Below are positions 6,547-15,145 of a stretch of DNA of 22,406 nt, piece by piece; the stretch's first letter is position 1; every line of letters begins with the position of its first letter. The DNA is from Candidatus Woesearchaeota archaeon CG10_big_fil_rev_8_21_14_0_10_36_11 (GTDB lineage: Archaea; Nanobdellota; Nanobdellia; Woesearchaeales; GW2011-AR9), in NCBI GenBank assembly GCA_002762845.1, contig PCYB01000005.1, positions 10,282-32,687 of the forward strand. The letters are read 5' to 3'. A program made the position numbers and the translations under genes. The notes under the pieces were generated by a model. That model was not told the origin of the DNA, did not search any database, and was given only the letters and a program-made list of their open reading frames with translations.

Positions 6547-8712
6547 ATGACAAAACCAAAAGTTATTGCTATTATTCAGGCGCGGATGGGATCGACCAGA
6601 TTCCCTGGAAAAATGTTACATCTGTTGGCAGGAAAACCTTTGGTTCATCATGTTCTTGACCGCGTTAGGAAAGCTCATCATGTTGATGATGTTATCCTTG
6701 CAACAAGTGATCATTGTAATAACTTACCCCTTATTGAAGAAGTGAAGAAGAAAGGGTTTAACTATTTTGTTGGAAGCGAGAACGATGTTCTTGACCGTTA
6801 TTATCAATGTGCGAAACGGTTCGGAGCAGACGTTATTGTTCGGATTACGGGGGATTGTCCTTTAATTGATCCGGAGATTATTGACAAAACTATTGAATTG
6901 TTTAATGAAAATCATGCAGATTATGCTTCAAACGGTAATCCTGATACGTTTCCTGACGGCATGGACTTCGACATGTTTACATTTCAATCTTTAGAGAAAG
7001 CGTGGAATGAAGCAAAATTACATTCTGAACGGGAACATGTAACACCTTATATATGGAAAAATAAAAATCTTTTCAAGCAGGTACATCTTCATCATCATGA
7101 GGATTTGTCCAACCTTCGGTTTACAGTTGACGAAAAAGAAGATTTGACATTTTTGAATGAACTGCTTCTACGAACCGATTGTGCTGACCCTAAATTACAC
7201 GAATTGGTACACACTATACGAACATATCCAGAATTAATGATGATAAATAATATGTTCGCACGAAATGAAGGGTATGCGAAATCATTGCGGGAAGATGCGA
7301 TATGTAAAGAAACACATAACGAAAACAATAGCAATAACAACAACAATAACATACAAAATACAAACAATGCGAATACACACAATTCCCTGCCGAAGATTCA
7401 TATCGGAAAGTCACAACAACTCTATGAAAAAGCTAAAAAGCTAATTCCTGGAGGAACACAATTATTATCAAAACGACCTGAATTGTTCCTACCACATTTA
7501 TGGCCCGCGTATTACGAAAAAGCAAAAGGATGTTCAGTGTGGGATCTTGACGGGAATGAATATTTAGATTTATGTTATATGGGGATTGGAACGTCTATTC
7601 TTGGGTACGCAGACGACGATGTTGATGTTGCCGTTAAGAGTGCGATTGATCGCTCTACTAAAAGTACATTAAACTGTCCTGAAGAAGTTGAACTTGCAGA
7701 AGTATTATGCGATTTACATCCCTGGGCAGAAAACGTACGGTTTGCCCGTACTGGTGGAGAAGCCGTTGCTATTGCGGTCCGAATTGCTCGTGCAAAAACG
7801 GGTAAAGACATCATCCTTTTTTGTGGGTATCACGGATGGCATGATTGGTATATCTCAACAAATTTAGCAAGTGATACGTCATTAGACGGCCACCTTCTTC
7901 CGGGGTTAGAGCCAAAAGGCGTTCCCCGTTCTTTACAGGGTACATCAATTCCGTTTCATTATAATGACATAGATGAATTTGTACGTTTGGTTCAAACATA
8001 TCAAGGAAAGATTGCTGCCGTTGTCATGGAACCATTACGTGGTTGTTATCCACAACCCGGATTTTTAGAAAAGATTCGACATGTCACTCAAGAACATAAT
8101 ATCGTGTTAGTATTTGATGAGGTATCTTCCGGGTTTAGATTAACTCTTGGAGGTGCTCATTTAAATCTGGGTGTAAATCCAGACGTTGCAGTGTTTGCAA
8201 AAGCTATGGGTAATGGATATCCAATTGCTGCTATCATTGGAAAAAGAATAATTATGGAGGCTGCCCAAGAATCGTTTATCAGCAGTTCTTTTTGGACTGA
8301 ACGAATTGGGTTTACAGCTGCCCTTGCAACAATTGCAAAACTGAAAGAGAATAATATTCCTTCTCATCTTAACATAATGGGAAAAAAAGTTCAAGATGGA
8401 TGGAAATGTTTAGCTGAAAAGTATGGTTTAAAAATTTCTGTTGTGGGAATATATCCATTGAGCAGTTTCTCATTTTTGTATGAAAAACCTCTTGTTTTGA
8501 AGACACTGTTTACACAAATAATGTTACAGAAAGGATTCTTAGCAACAACCGCATACTTTGCGTCATACGCTCATAAAGATGAACATATTACAAAATACCT
8601 TTCTGCAGTTGATGAAGCATTTAACTTTATCGCAAACGCAGTTACAGAAGGTAATCCTAAAAAATATCTTCAGGGACCGGTATGTCATTCTGGTTTTGCG
8701 AGGTTAACATGA
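6547..8712 (+). CDS. SpsF/PseF-type cytidylyltransferase fused to a class III aminotransferase (glutamate-1-semialdehyde-aminomutase-like)
   Basis: Residues 1-~245 are an SpsF/NeuA-like nucleotidyltransferase: AIIQARMGSTRFPGKML (8-24), RITGDCPLIDP, SEREHVTPYIW and LRFTVDEKEDL are hallmark blocks. The expected reaction activates a nonulosonic acid with CTP to its CMP form. Residues ~258-279 are a low-complexity Asn-rich linker. Residues ~285-700 are a fold-type I class III aminotransferase resembling glutamate-1-semialdehyde aminomutase: LIPGGTQ, VWDLDGNEYLDL, ARTGGEAV, CGYHGWHDW, FDEVSSGFR (D524) and the PLP lysine K552 in FAKAMGNG. The second half probably aminates or isomerises an amino group on a sugar-derived aldehyde or ketone rather than making heme precursors, given the context. 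It overlaps the next small gene by ATGA. Confidence 0.85.
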   Translation: MTKPKVIAIIQARMGSTRFPGKMLHLLAGKPLVHHVLDRVRKAHHVDDVILATSDHCNNLPLIEEVKKKGFNYFVGSENDVLDRYYQCAKRFGADVIVRITGDCPLIDPEIIDKTIELFNENHADYASNGNPDTFPDGMDFDMFTFQSLEKAWNEAKLHSEREHVTPYIWKNKNLFKQVHLHHHEDLSNLRFTVDEKEDLTFLNELLLRTDCADPKLHELVHTIRTYPELMMINNMFARNEGYAKSLREDAICKETHNENNSNNNNNNIQNTNNANTHNSLPKIHIGKSQQLYEKAKKLIPGGTQLLSKRPELFLPHLWPAYYEKAKGCSVWDLDGNEYLDLCYMGIGTSILGYADDDVDVAVKSAIDRSTKSTLNCPEEVELAEVLCDLHPWAENVRFARTGGEAVAIAVRIARAKTGKDIILFCGYHGWHDWYISTNLASDTSLDGHLLPGLEPKGVPRSLQGTSIPFHYNDIDEFVRLVQTYQGKIAAVVMEPLRGCYPQPGFLEKIRHVTQEHNIVLVFDEVSSGFRLTLGGAHLNLGVNPDVAVFAKAMGNGYPIAAIIGKRIIMEAAQESFISSSFWTERIGFTAALATIAKLKENNIPSHLNIMGKKVQDGWKCLAEKYGLKISVVGIYPLSSFSFLYEKPLVLKTLFTQIMLQKGFLATTAYFASYAHKDEHITKYLSAVDEAFNFIANAVTEGNPKKYLQGPVCHSGFARLT
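7309..7385 (+). repeat. Asn-codon-rich low-complexity linker inside the fusion gene
   Basis: A run of AAC/AAT codons encodes an Asn-rich, His/Thr-containing linker of about 22 residues (258-279) exactly between the cytidylyltransferase and aminotransferase domains. It looks like expansion of short AAC/AAT repeats and marks the fusion joint. Confidence 0.7.
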
Positions 8713-9057
8713 AGAAAATTAGAGTAGCAAAAGTGTATGCTAAAATAGTTCTCAATTCCGTTTTCAAAAATAAAATTCAATGTTTTTATCAAAACAGTTT
8801 CAGAAAAAACATATACAAAGTACATTTCAAGAATAGACTTTTTCGTGTTATCTTCAAAAATTTCACACTCGAATTTAAACGAAATCCTTGCGCAAGTCTC
8901 TGTACTGTTCTTAGCGGTTATTTACAGCATTATCATATAAATAAAGATGACGTTTGTTGAAGTTGAAAAATCATTAAAATGTATGGGCTATACAACAAAA
9001 ACAGGATTCCCCCAACATGTAACAACGTGGGCAAAGAAACAAAGTGGTATAAAATGA
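8709..9057 (+). pseudogene. Small uncharacterised gene interrupted by an apparent one-base frameshift
   Basis: An ATG at 8709 overlaps the stop of the previous gene as ATGA and opens a frame of 83 residues that ends at 8960 (TGA). Just before that stop, another frame begins and runs to a TGA at 9055-9057, which again overlaps the ATG of the next gene as ATGA. Removing one T in the GTTTG at about 8951-8955 joins the two frames: ...INKDD-V-VEVEKSLKCMGY..., giving a protein of about 115 residues with neat coupling at both ends. The N-terminal part is basic (many K, F, N, R); the C-terminal part is helical and contains GFPQHVTTWAKK. I do not recognise the family. It may be a recent pseudogene, a sequencing or assembly error, or a programmed frameshift. 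The N-terminal frame is less certain than the C-terminal one. Confidence 0.4.
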
Positions 9058-12000
9058 AAGAGAAAATTATTACGTCGCGGAATTGTTATTTATCGTCATT
9101 AGAATATTCAGATTTAGAGTTTATTAAGAAATGGCGTAATGAACAGATTGACATCATTCGCCAATCTAAACCTTTAACCTCACAAAATCAAGAAGAGTAT
9201 TGGGAAAGAATAGCAAACTCTACCACAGAAATACTTTTCGCAATACTTGACCTTGCAGGAACATTTATTGGTTATTGCGGATTTACAAATATCTGTTCAT
9301 TATCATCGCGCGCAGAACTTTCATTCTTACTCGATACAGAAATACAAGAAGGATCAGAGAAGTATCTCCACATTTTTGAAGATGTTTTACGAATGTTGTT
9401 AGAGTATGGCTTTGAACGGTTAAATTTTAACAGACTTTTTTCTGAAACACATTGTTTTAGAGAAAGGCATCTTATGGTATTAGAAAAAGTTGGTTTCGTG
9501 AAAGAAGGCGTTCTTCGCAATCATGTGTACAAGAAAAACAAGTTTCATGATTCTATCATACATTCAGTGTTACGAGAAGAATACTTTGGTTACCAAAAAA
9601 ACAGGTCTGTGCAAGACGGCACTTTATGTCAGATTATGTTAATTAATTTACCTGTGATAGAACCATACTTTGAAGGTTCTGATCACCCTAAAAATCCCCC
9701 CCTCGGCATGGCGTACCTTGCAGCCACTTTGGAACATGAAACTGAAAACTTTACGGTTCTTGATGCGTATGGTAGTGGTGGTGATAAAAAGTTTATCAAA
9801 GATGGAAAAACATATTTGTGGCGAGGTTACTCAGTAGAAGAAATTGTTGAAATAATCAAAAAAATCTGTCCTGGTATTGTTGCGCTTTCGTGCAATTTTA
9901 CATCTCAGCATTATGTCCTTTTAGAAGTCATAAAAGCGATTAAAAAATTTAATTCTGAAATTATAGTTATTGTTGGTGGATCACATGCAACCTATTCTTC
10001 CAATTTGTTATTAAAGAAAGGCGCAGATATTATCGTCTTGGGTGAAGGAGACACAACAATTAAGGTTGTTTTGTGCGCGATAAAAAATGGATCAAGTCTT
10101 GACGGAATTGAAGGTATTGCATATCTCAAGAAAGGAAAAATAAAAGTTAATCCTCAAGTAACATTGATTAAAGATATTGATTCTATTCCTTTTCCTGCAT
10201 GGAAGTATTTCCCTTTAGAAAAATACTTTGAAGATCAGAAAAGAACAACGTATGGGAAGAAATACAGTTCGTTTTTACCAATCATGACTAGTCGCGGCTG
10301 TCCAAACAATTGTAGTTTCTGTGGCACACCTGCGATGTGGAAAAGACGTTATAGAACACGAACAGTTGAGAACGTTCTTGAAGAGATTAAAATTCTCTGT
10401 AAAAACTATCCCATTAAACATTTACAAATTCTTGACGATAACTTTTTAGCAAATAAAATTCGTGCAAAGGAAATTCTTAAAAGGTTCGCTACTAATTTTA
10501 AAGGAATTTCATTAGATTTCGCAAATCATTTAGAAATTGATTTATTAGATGAGGAGTTTATCGGGTTGGCAGGAAATGTGTGTAAAGAACTTAGTTTTGG
10601 TGTTGAGTCCGGAAGCCAGAGAATATTGGACATTGTACGAAAACCATTAAACTTGAACAAAAATTTGCCTATTTTCTCAAAGATTAATGATGCAGGCTTA
10701 GAACTTCACGCACATTTTATAATTGGTTTTCCCGAAGAGACCGAGGAAGATTTAATGGAAACATATCGTGTTGCAAAGATGTTAAAAGAAATGTACGATG
10801 CCTATGTTGAGTTTTATATTTTCTGTCCGCTTCCTGGGACCGAAATATTTGATAAACTTAATTATACATTGGATGATACTTTTCTCAATTTTTCATTCAG
10901 TTTAGGTCCTAGCATTCCTGTCAATAAGAACATTTCTTTAGAAAAATTACAGGAATACCGCCGAACGTTTTGGGAAGAGATTAATGTTGGTATTCTTCAA
11001 AAAAACAACAAAAATGAACGTTCATTTAAAAACATAAAAGCAATCATTTTTGATTTTGACGATGCGCTTGTCGATGAAGAACATTGGATACAAAGTAGGT
11101 GGGAAGAAACAATTATCTTTGCAGAACAAACACTTATGCTTCACAACTTTGGTAACTATTTTTGGGACATTTATCACAAAAAAGGACCCAAATACAAACA
11201 TCATGTTAATGACGTTTTGACCTGGTTAAATCAGAGTCACGATTTAGTTAAAACCATTGTTGACAATTTTCTTGCACAAAAAGTTGATGAGAAACTGTTA
11301 CCGGGCGTTAAAGAATGTTTACAATTTTTACAAGGTAAGTTCAAACTCGGGATAATAACTAATGGCAAGAATAACGCTCAAATTGAAAGAATCAAACAAG
11401 TAGGCATCTACGATTACTTTGACAGTATTGTGTGTGCGTATGAAAACCCTAAACCTCATGAGCAATCATACCTCGATTGTGCAGCACAATTGGGTGTCCT
11501 TCCGAAAGATTGTGTGTATGTTAGTCATGATATTGACACAGACTTGCAAGGAGCAAAAAATGCTGGTCTTTCAACCATCCTGTTAGACTTTCATAATATT
11601 AATAATAGTGCTGATGCACGTAACAATCCTTGTCAGGAAATAGTAGACCTAAAAGTAAACTCCTATTATGATCTAATTAAGCATTTCAAGAATGAATCAC
11701 AACAGAATAACCTTATTGAAAAAGTAAAAGAGGTATATACCATGGAAAAGAAAGGGATTTTAATAGTTGGTGCAGGACTTTTACAGATAGCTGCGGTGCA
11801 AAAAGCGAAAGAGTTAGGATATTATGTTTATATCACAGATATGAACACACAATCAGAAGCTGCAAAGATGGCAGATGAAGTATTTGCTATAAGTACAAAA
11901 GATATTGGCGCTCATGTACAGCTCGCGAAACGGTTAAAGGCAGAAAATAAGATAGTTGCCGTGTATACACAAGGGTGTGATGTTGAATATACAGTTGCAA

Positions 12001-12983
12001 TGGCTGCACGTGCTGCCGGCCTTCCAGGCATTGATCCGGAAGCTGCTCTTAATTGTAATGATAAAGTAAAAATGAGAACTGTTCTTAACGAGAAGAATGT
12101 TGATTATGTAAAGTTCGCCTCAGCTAAGACAAATGAAGAAGTAATTGATGCTGTCAGGAGGGTTGGGTTTCCCTGTATCATTAAACCATTAGATAATTCT
12201 GCAAGTCGGGGTGTTAAAGTTTTACACGAAGGAATAACAGACCAAGAAATTATTGCAGCGTTTAACGATGCTATAAATTTTTGTTTCATGAGGAAAGAAG
12301 TTATTATTGAAGAATTCTTTACGGGTGATGAATATAGTGTTGATACAGTGATGTATAAAGGAAAACTATTTCCGGCAGGTGTTTCAGATAGGCAGTTTCG
12401 TCCTGTAAAAGAGTATTCTGTTCAGGTAGGCTCACTAACTCCCTCATTACTTCCGGAAAAGATGCAGGCTGATATGTACACGTTAATGGAAAAAGCTGCA
12501 CTGGCATTAGGTGTTGATAACGGCGCATTTAAAGGTGATTTGATAATTATCAATGGTAAACCACGAATTATTGAAGTTACTGCAAGAACCTCTGGAGGGT
12601 TTGATTCTCAGTATCGTAAACCATACTCGTTCGGTATTGATATCATCAAAGCAACTATCGACATAGCTGCTGGGAAAGAGATGGACCCTTGTGATTTAGT
12701 GTCAAAATGGATGAAATGGTCAAAGACGACGTCTGTATTTCCTGAACCAGGAATCATTAAAAATATAAAAGGGTTAGAAGAATTAGAAAAAATGTCTGGA
12801 GTTCGGAACATTTTCCATTCAATGAAAGTTGGCGATGAAGTAAAAGATTATAGGAACTGTGCAAGCAGAATTAATCATATTGTTATTGTCGCCGATACGT
12901 TTGACGAACTTAACAAATTAGAAGACAAAGTACATGCAACATTACAGATAGAAACTGAACCTATTTGTAATGTACATCAATAA
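9054..12983 (+). CDS. Four-part fusion: GNAT acetyltransferase, B12-binding/radical SAM, HAD hydrolase, ATP-grasp
   Basis: The ATG at 9054 (MKEKIITSRNCYLSS) overlaps the preceding stop and is preferred over the ATG at 8979, whose extra 25 residues are out of character. Residues 1-~182 resemble GNAT acetyltransferases of the PseH/RimJ kind (FIKKWRN, IGYCGFTNI, VLEKVGFVKEG). Residues ~192-340 look like a cobalamin-binding Rossmann domain (NPPLGMAYLAA, VGGSHAT, GEGD), followed by a radical SAM core with C416, C420 and C423 in GCPNNCSFCG, and HFIIGFPEET. Residues ~663-880 are a HAD domain starting IIFDFDDALVDE (D667, D669), with TNGK and ENPKP motifs. Residues 897-1309 are an ATP-grasp ligase: ILIVGAGLLQ, GFPCIIKPLDNSASRGV, EEFFTGDEYSVD, IIEVTARTSGG. 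All would act in the cytosol on the same glycan precursor; which steps is inference. Confidence 0.85.
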   Translation: MKEKIITSRNCYLSSLEYSDLEFIKKWRNEQIDIIRQSKPLTSQNQEEYWERIANSTTEILFAILDLAGTFIGYCGFTNICSLSSRAELSFLLDTEIQEGSEKYLHIFEDVLRMLLEYGFERLNFNRLFSETHCFRERHLMVLEKVGFVKEGVLRNHVYKKNKFHDSIIHSVLREEYFGYQKNRSVQDGTLCQIMLINLPVIEPYFEGSDHPKNPPLGMAYLAATLEHETENFTVLDAYGSGGDKKFIKDGKTYLWRGYSVEEIVEIIKKICPGIVALSCNFTSQHYVLLEVIKAIKKFNSEIIVIVGGSHATYSSNLLLKKGADIIVLGEGDTTIKVVLCAIKNGSSLDGIEGIAYLKKGKIKVNPQVTLIKDIDSIPFPAWKYFPLEKYFEDQKRTTYGKKYSSFLPIMTSRGCPNNCSFCGTPAMWKRRYRTRTVENVLEEIKILCKNYPIKHLQILDDNFLANKIRAKEILKRFATNFKGISLDFANHLEIDLLDEEFIGLAGNVCKELSFGVESGSQRILDIVRKPLNLNKNLPIFSKINDAGLELHAHFIIGFPEETEEDLMETYRVAKMLKEMYDAYVEFYIFCPLPGTEIFDKLNYTLDDTFLNFSFSLGPSIPVNKNISLEKLQEYRRTFWEEINVGILQKNNKNERSFKNIKAIIFDFDDALVDEEHWIQSRWEETIIFAEQTLMLHNFGNYFWDIYHKKGPKYKHHVNDVLTWLNQSHDLVKTIVDNFLAQKVDEKLLPGVKECLQFLQGKFKLGIITNGKNNAQIERIKQVGIYDYFDSIVCAYENPKPHEQSYLDCAAQLGVLPKDCVYVSHDIDTDLQGAKNAGLSTILLDFHNINNSADARNNPCQEIVDLKVNSYYDLIKHFKNESQQNNLIEKVKEVYTMEKKGILIVGAGLLQIAAVQKAKELGYYVYITDMNTQSEAAKMADEVFAISTKDIGAHVQLAKRLKAENKIVAVYTQGCDVEYTVAMAARAAGLPGIDPEAALNCNDKVKMRTVLNEKNVDYVKFASAKTNEEVIDAVRRVGFPCIIKPLDNSASRGVKVLHEGITDQEIIAAFNDAINFCFMRKEVIIEEFFTGDEYSVDTVMYKGKLFPAGVSDRQFRPVKEYSVQVGSLTPSLLPEKMQADMYTLMEKAALALGVDNGAFKGDLIIINGKPRIIEVTARTSGGFDSQYRKPYSFGIDIIKATIDIAAGKEMDPCDLVSKWMKWSKTTSVFPEPGIIKNIKGLEELEKMSGVRNIFHSMKVGDEVKDYRNCASRINHIVIVADTFDELNKLEDKVHATLQIETEPICNVHQ
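11730..11734 (+). promoter_or_regulatory. Possible internal ribosome-binding site before the ATP-grasp domain
   Basis: GAGGT lies 7 bases before an in-frame ATG at 11742, which starts MEKKGILIVGAG, a natural N-terminus for an ATP-grasp protein. The ligase could therefore be made both as part of the 1309-residue fusion and as a separate ~413-residue protein. Confidence 0.35.
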
Positions 12984-12992
12984 TTATACCTC

Positions 12993-12999
12993 GGAGGAG
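12993..12999 (+). promoter_or_regulatory. Strong Shine-Dalgarno (GGAGGAG) for the GAPDH-like gene
   Basis: GGAGGAG ends 5 bases before the ATG at 13005 (7 bases counted from the GGAGG core) and fixes that start. It is the strongest ribosome site in the plus-strand array, suggesting relatively high translation of this enzyme. Confidence 0.6.
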
Positions 13000-13004
13000 A
13001 TATT

Positions 13005-14072
13005 ATGACAGATACAAAAGTCCCAAGAACAGGATTAGAAGGAAAGTTAGTTGCTGGTGTAAATGGATTTGGACGATTCGGTTTACATCTGTTGAAACAT
13101 TGGCTTGATCGACGAGATAGAGCACATTTCGATATTCGGTATATTAACGATCCCGTTCTTACCATTGATGATGCGGCAAGAATGATTAAAAATGATCCTG
13201 CTGTCAATTTCTTTCAGTACAAATTTAAAGTTGAAGGCGATAGACTTCTTGTTTCTTCACCACATGGGACACGTAATAGGACAATTGTATTTACAAACGC
13301 AGGAAGAAAGTCCATCGATGAAATTCCATGGGTTGGCGATCCGGACATTGTGTTTGAATGTTCAGGTGGACATGCTGAATATTCTAATGAAGCACGTACA
13401 ACATTCCTTAGAGATAGAACAAAAAATCTTGTTATCTCTGCAACAGCTCCTGGTGCGGATAAAACATTAGTGTTTGGTTTTAATCATGAGGACTTCGATC
13501 AAGATACTGATTTGGTAACATCGTATGGTTCATGTACAGTAAATGCATTCGTTCCACTGGCACAATGGATGCATGATATGTTCAGTGTTGTAGATGCAGA
13601 TGTTCATGTTGCCCATAATATGCCAGAATATAAATTAAAAGATCCAAAAAATCAGATACTATATCGTAAGGAGTGTACTCTTGAAGTAGTAGGACCTAAA
13701 CTTTTGAGTTTTCTACCTTCCGATAGGTTTCTTGTTGATTATATCGTTTGTCCTTTCACGAACATATCTGGAATAACATTTCGTTTTGGTTTAGTAGACC
13801 CTGTTGTACGAGACACTTTCATCGACACATTTAGAAAAGCAGTTAGTGGAGGCGCTTTGCAGGGTTTATATGGACTTGAAGAAGTTGATGTTGGTGATTC
13901 AAACAGATACAAATGTACACCATTCTCGACAGTCTTTACAGAGGATACAATTGAAGTTAGGGGAAGTAATGTTTACCTGAAGGGATATTTCGATAATGAA
14001 AACTCTGTGAATCGATACTTTGATTTAGTTGACTATATGGCTGCAGTTCGTCTTGGAAGAGATACAAAATAA
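13005..14072 (+). CDS. Divergent glyceraldehyde-3-phosphate-dehydrogenase-family oxidoreductase
   Basis: This 355-residue protein has the type I GAPDH plan: NAD(P)-binding VNGFGRFG (residues 19-26), a CSGG segment in place of the usual STG, and the active-site Cys C177 in SYGSCTVNAF (classical SNASCTTN). A histidine, H204 in VHVAHNMPEY, lies exactly 27 residues later, matching the C149/H176 spacing of glycolytic GAPDH. After that histidine the sequence departs: the usual RRGRAA loop and RVPT motif that bind the two phosphates are not recognisable. It therefore looks like a catalytically competent aldehyde dehydrogenase with a changed substrate, rather than glycolytic GAPDH. It sits between the fusion gene and PseI-like gene, so an aldehyde or acyl-phosphate step in the glycan pathway is inferred; erythrose-4-phosphate dehydrogenase activity is an alternative. 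Confidence 0.75.
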   Translation: MTDTKVPRTGLEGKLVAGVNGFGRFGLHLLKHWLDRRDRAHFDIRYINDPVLTIDDAARMIKNDPAVNFFQYKFKVEGDRLLVSSPHGTRNRTIVFTNAGRKSIDEIPWVGDPDIVFECSGGHAEYSNEARTTFLRDRTKNLVISATAPGADKTLVFGFNHEDFDQDTDLVTSYGSCTVNAFVPLAQWMHDMFSVVDADVHVAHNMPEYKLKDPKNQILYRKECTLEVVGPKLLSFLPSDRFLVDYIVCPFTNISGITFRFGLVDPVVRDTFIDTFRKAVSGGALQGLYGLEEVDVGDSNRYKCTPFSTVFTEDTIEVRGSNVYLKGYFDNENSVNRYFDLVDYMAAVRLGRDTK

Positions 14073-14078
14073 ACAAAA

Positions 14079-15131
14079 ATGAAAAACGTTACCATTGCAG
14101 GAAGGAGTATTGGTGAAGGACAACCTTCATTTATCATTGCTGAGCTGTCAGCAAATCATAACCACGACTTCAATCTTGCAATGAGAACAATCAAAGCTGC
14201 GAAAGATGCAGGAGCAGATGCCATAAAGTTTCAGACGTACACAGCAGATACCCTTACTGTTGATTCTAATAAAGGGTATTTCAAAATCAAACATGGGACG
14301 TTATGGGATGGTGAAACTCTTTACAGTTTGTTCAAAAAAGCATACACACCATGGGACTGGCAGCCAAGATTAAAAGAATATGCTGAAAGTTTAGGACTAA
14401 TATGTTTCTCGTCGCCATTTGACAAAACGGCTGTTGACTTCTTAGAAACAATGAATGTCCCTGCGTACAAAGTTGCATCTCTTGAGATTACTGATATTCC
14501 GTTGATTCAGTATATGGCATCAAAAGGAAAACCGATGGTTATTGCGACAGGAGCCGCAACGATTGAGGATATTGATATTGCAATAAGTGCATGCAAAAAA
14601 GCAAATAATAATCAGATCATTCTTTTAAAATGTGTGTCTGCATATCCAACACCACTAAAAGACGTCAATTTACGGTCTCTTGTGGATTTGGCAGAAAGGT
14701 TTGATGTTGTTTTAGGCATTTCCGATCATACATTAGGGATGACCGTGCCGATAGCGTCAATTCCTTTAGGAGCACATATTATTGAGAAACATTTCATCCT
14801 TGACAAAACGATAGAAAGTCCCGATTCCGCATTTTCGTTAGACTGCGAAGAATTTAAATCAATGGTGCGTGCCGTTCGTGATGCTGAGAAAGCGTTGGGA
14901 ACCAGAGAATATACAGTAACGGAAAAGATGCAGACAGAACGTGTCTTTTTACGTTCAATTTTTGTCGTCAAAGATGTTGCTGCAGGAGAGCCTGTTACGG
15001 AAGAAAACGTCCGGTCAATACGGCCCGGCCAGGGATTGCATCCAAAACATTTATCAGAAGTTTTGGGAAAAACGTTTGTTCAGGACATAACGAAAGGAAC
15101 ACCATTGAGTTGGGAACTAATCAACAAATAA
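14079..15131 (+). CDS. pseI: Pseudaminic acid synthase-type NeuB family enzyme
   Basis: This 350-residue protein matches the PseI branch of the NeuB family along its whole length: FIIAELSANHNHDF, AKDAGADAIKFQTYTADTLT, HGTLWDGETLYSLFKKAYTPW, CFSSPFDKTAVDFLE, LKCVSAYPTP, GISDHTLG, and HIIEKHFILD. The C-terminal ~60 residues (RSIFVVKDVAAGE, RSIRPGQGLHPK) form the SAF/antifreeze-like domain that caps the partner active site in this dimeric family. These enzymes condense phosphoenolpyruvate with a 2,4-diacetamido-2,4,6-trideoxy sugar (the altrose form for PseI) to give a nonulosonic acid. The GTLWDG and AYTPW blocks favour PseI over NeuB or LegI. It starts 6 bases after the GAPDH-like stop, with no Shine-Dalgarno. 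Confidence 0.9.
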   Translation: MKNVTIAGRSIGEGQPSFIIAELSANHNHDFNLAMRTIKAAKDAGADAIKFQTYTADTLTVDSNKGYFKIKHGTLWDGETLYSLFKKAYTPWDWQPRLKEYAESLGLICFSSPFDKTAVDFLETMNVPAYKVASLEITDIPLIQYMASKGKPMVIATGAATIEDIDIAISACKKANNNQIILLKCVSAYPTPLKDVNLRSLVDLAERFDVVLGISDHTLGMTVPIASIPLGAHIIEKHFILDKTIESPDSAFSLDCEEFKSMVRAVRDAEKALGTREYTVTEKMQTERVFLRSIFVVKDVAAGEPVTEENVRSIRPGQGLHPKHLSEVLGKTFVQDITKGTPLSWELINK

Positions 15132-15145
15132 AAAATATAATAAAA

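Noticed and set aside
7309..7385. CRISPR-like or tandem-repeat array in the AAC/AAT-rich stretch.
   Set aside because: The repeats are short codon-level repeats in frame with the fusion protein; no spacers or regular repeat units.
8979..9053. Upstream ATG at 8979 as the start of the large fusion.
   Set aside because: The extra 25 residues overlap the coherent end of the small gene in another frame, and the ATG at 9054 gives an ATGA overlap and a natural GNAT N-terminus.
15110..15145. TTG start for the second P-loop protein inside the pseI-like gene.
   Set aside because: The ATG at 15146 follows the stop cleanly and fits the length of the paralogue.
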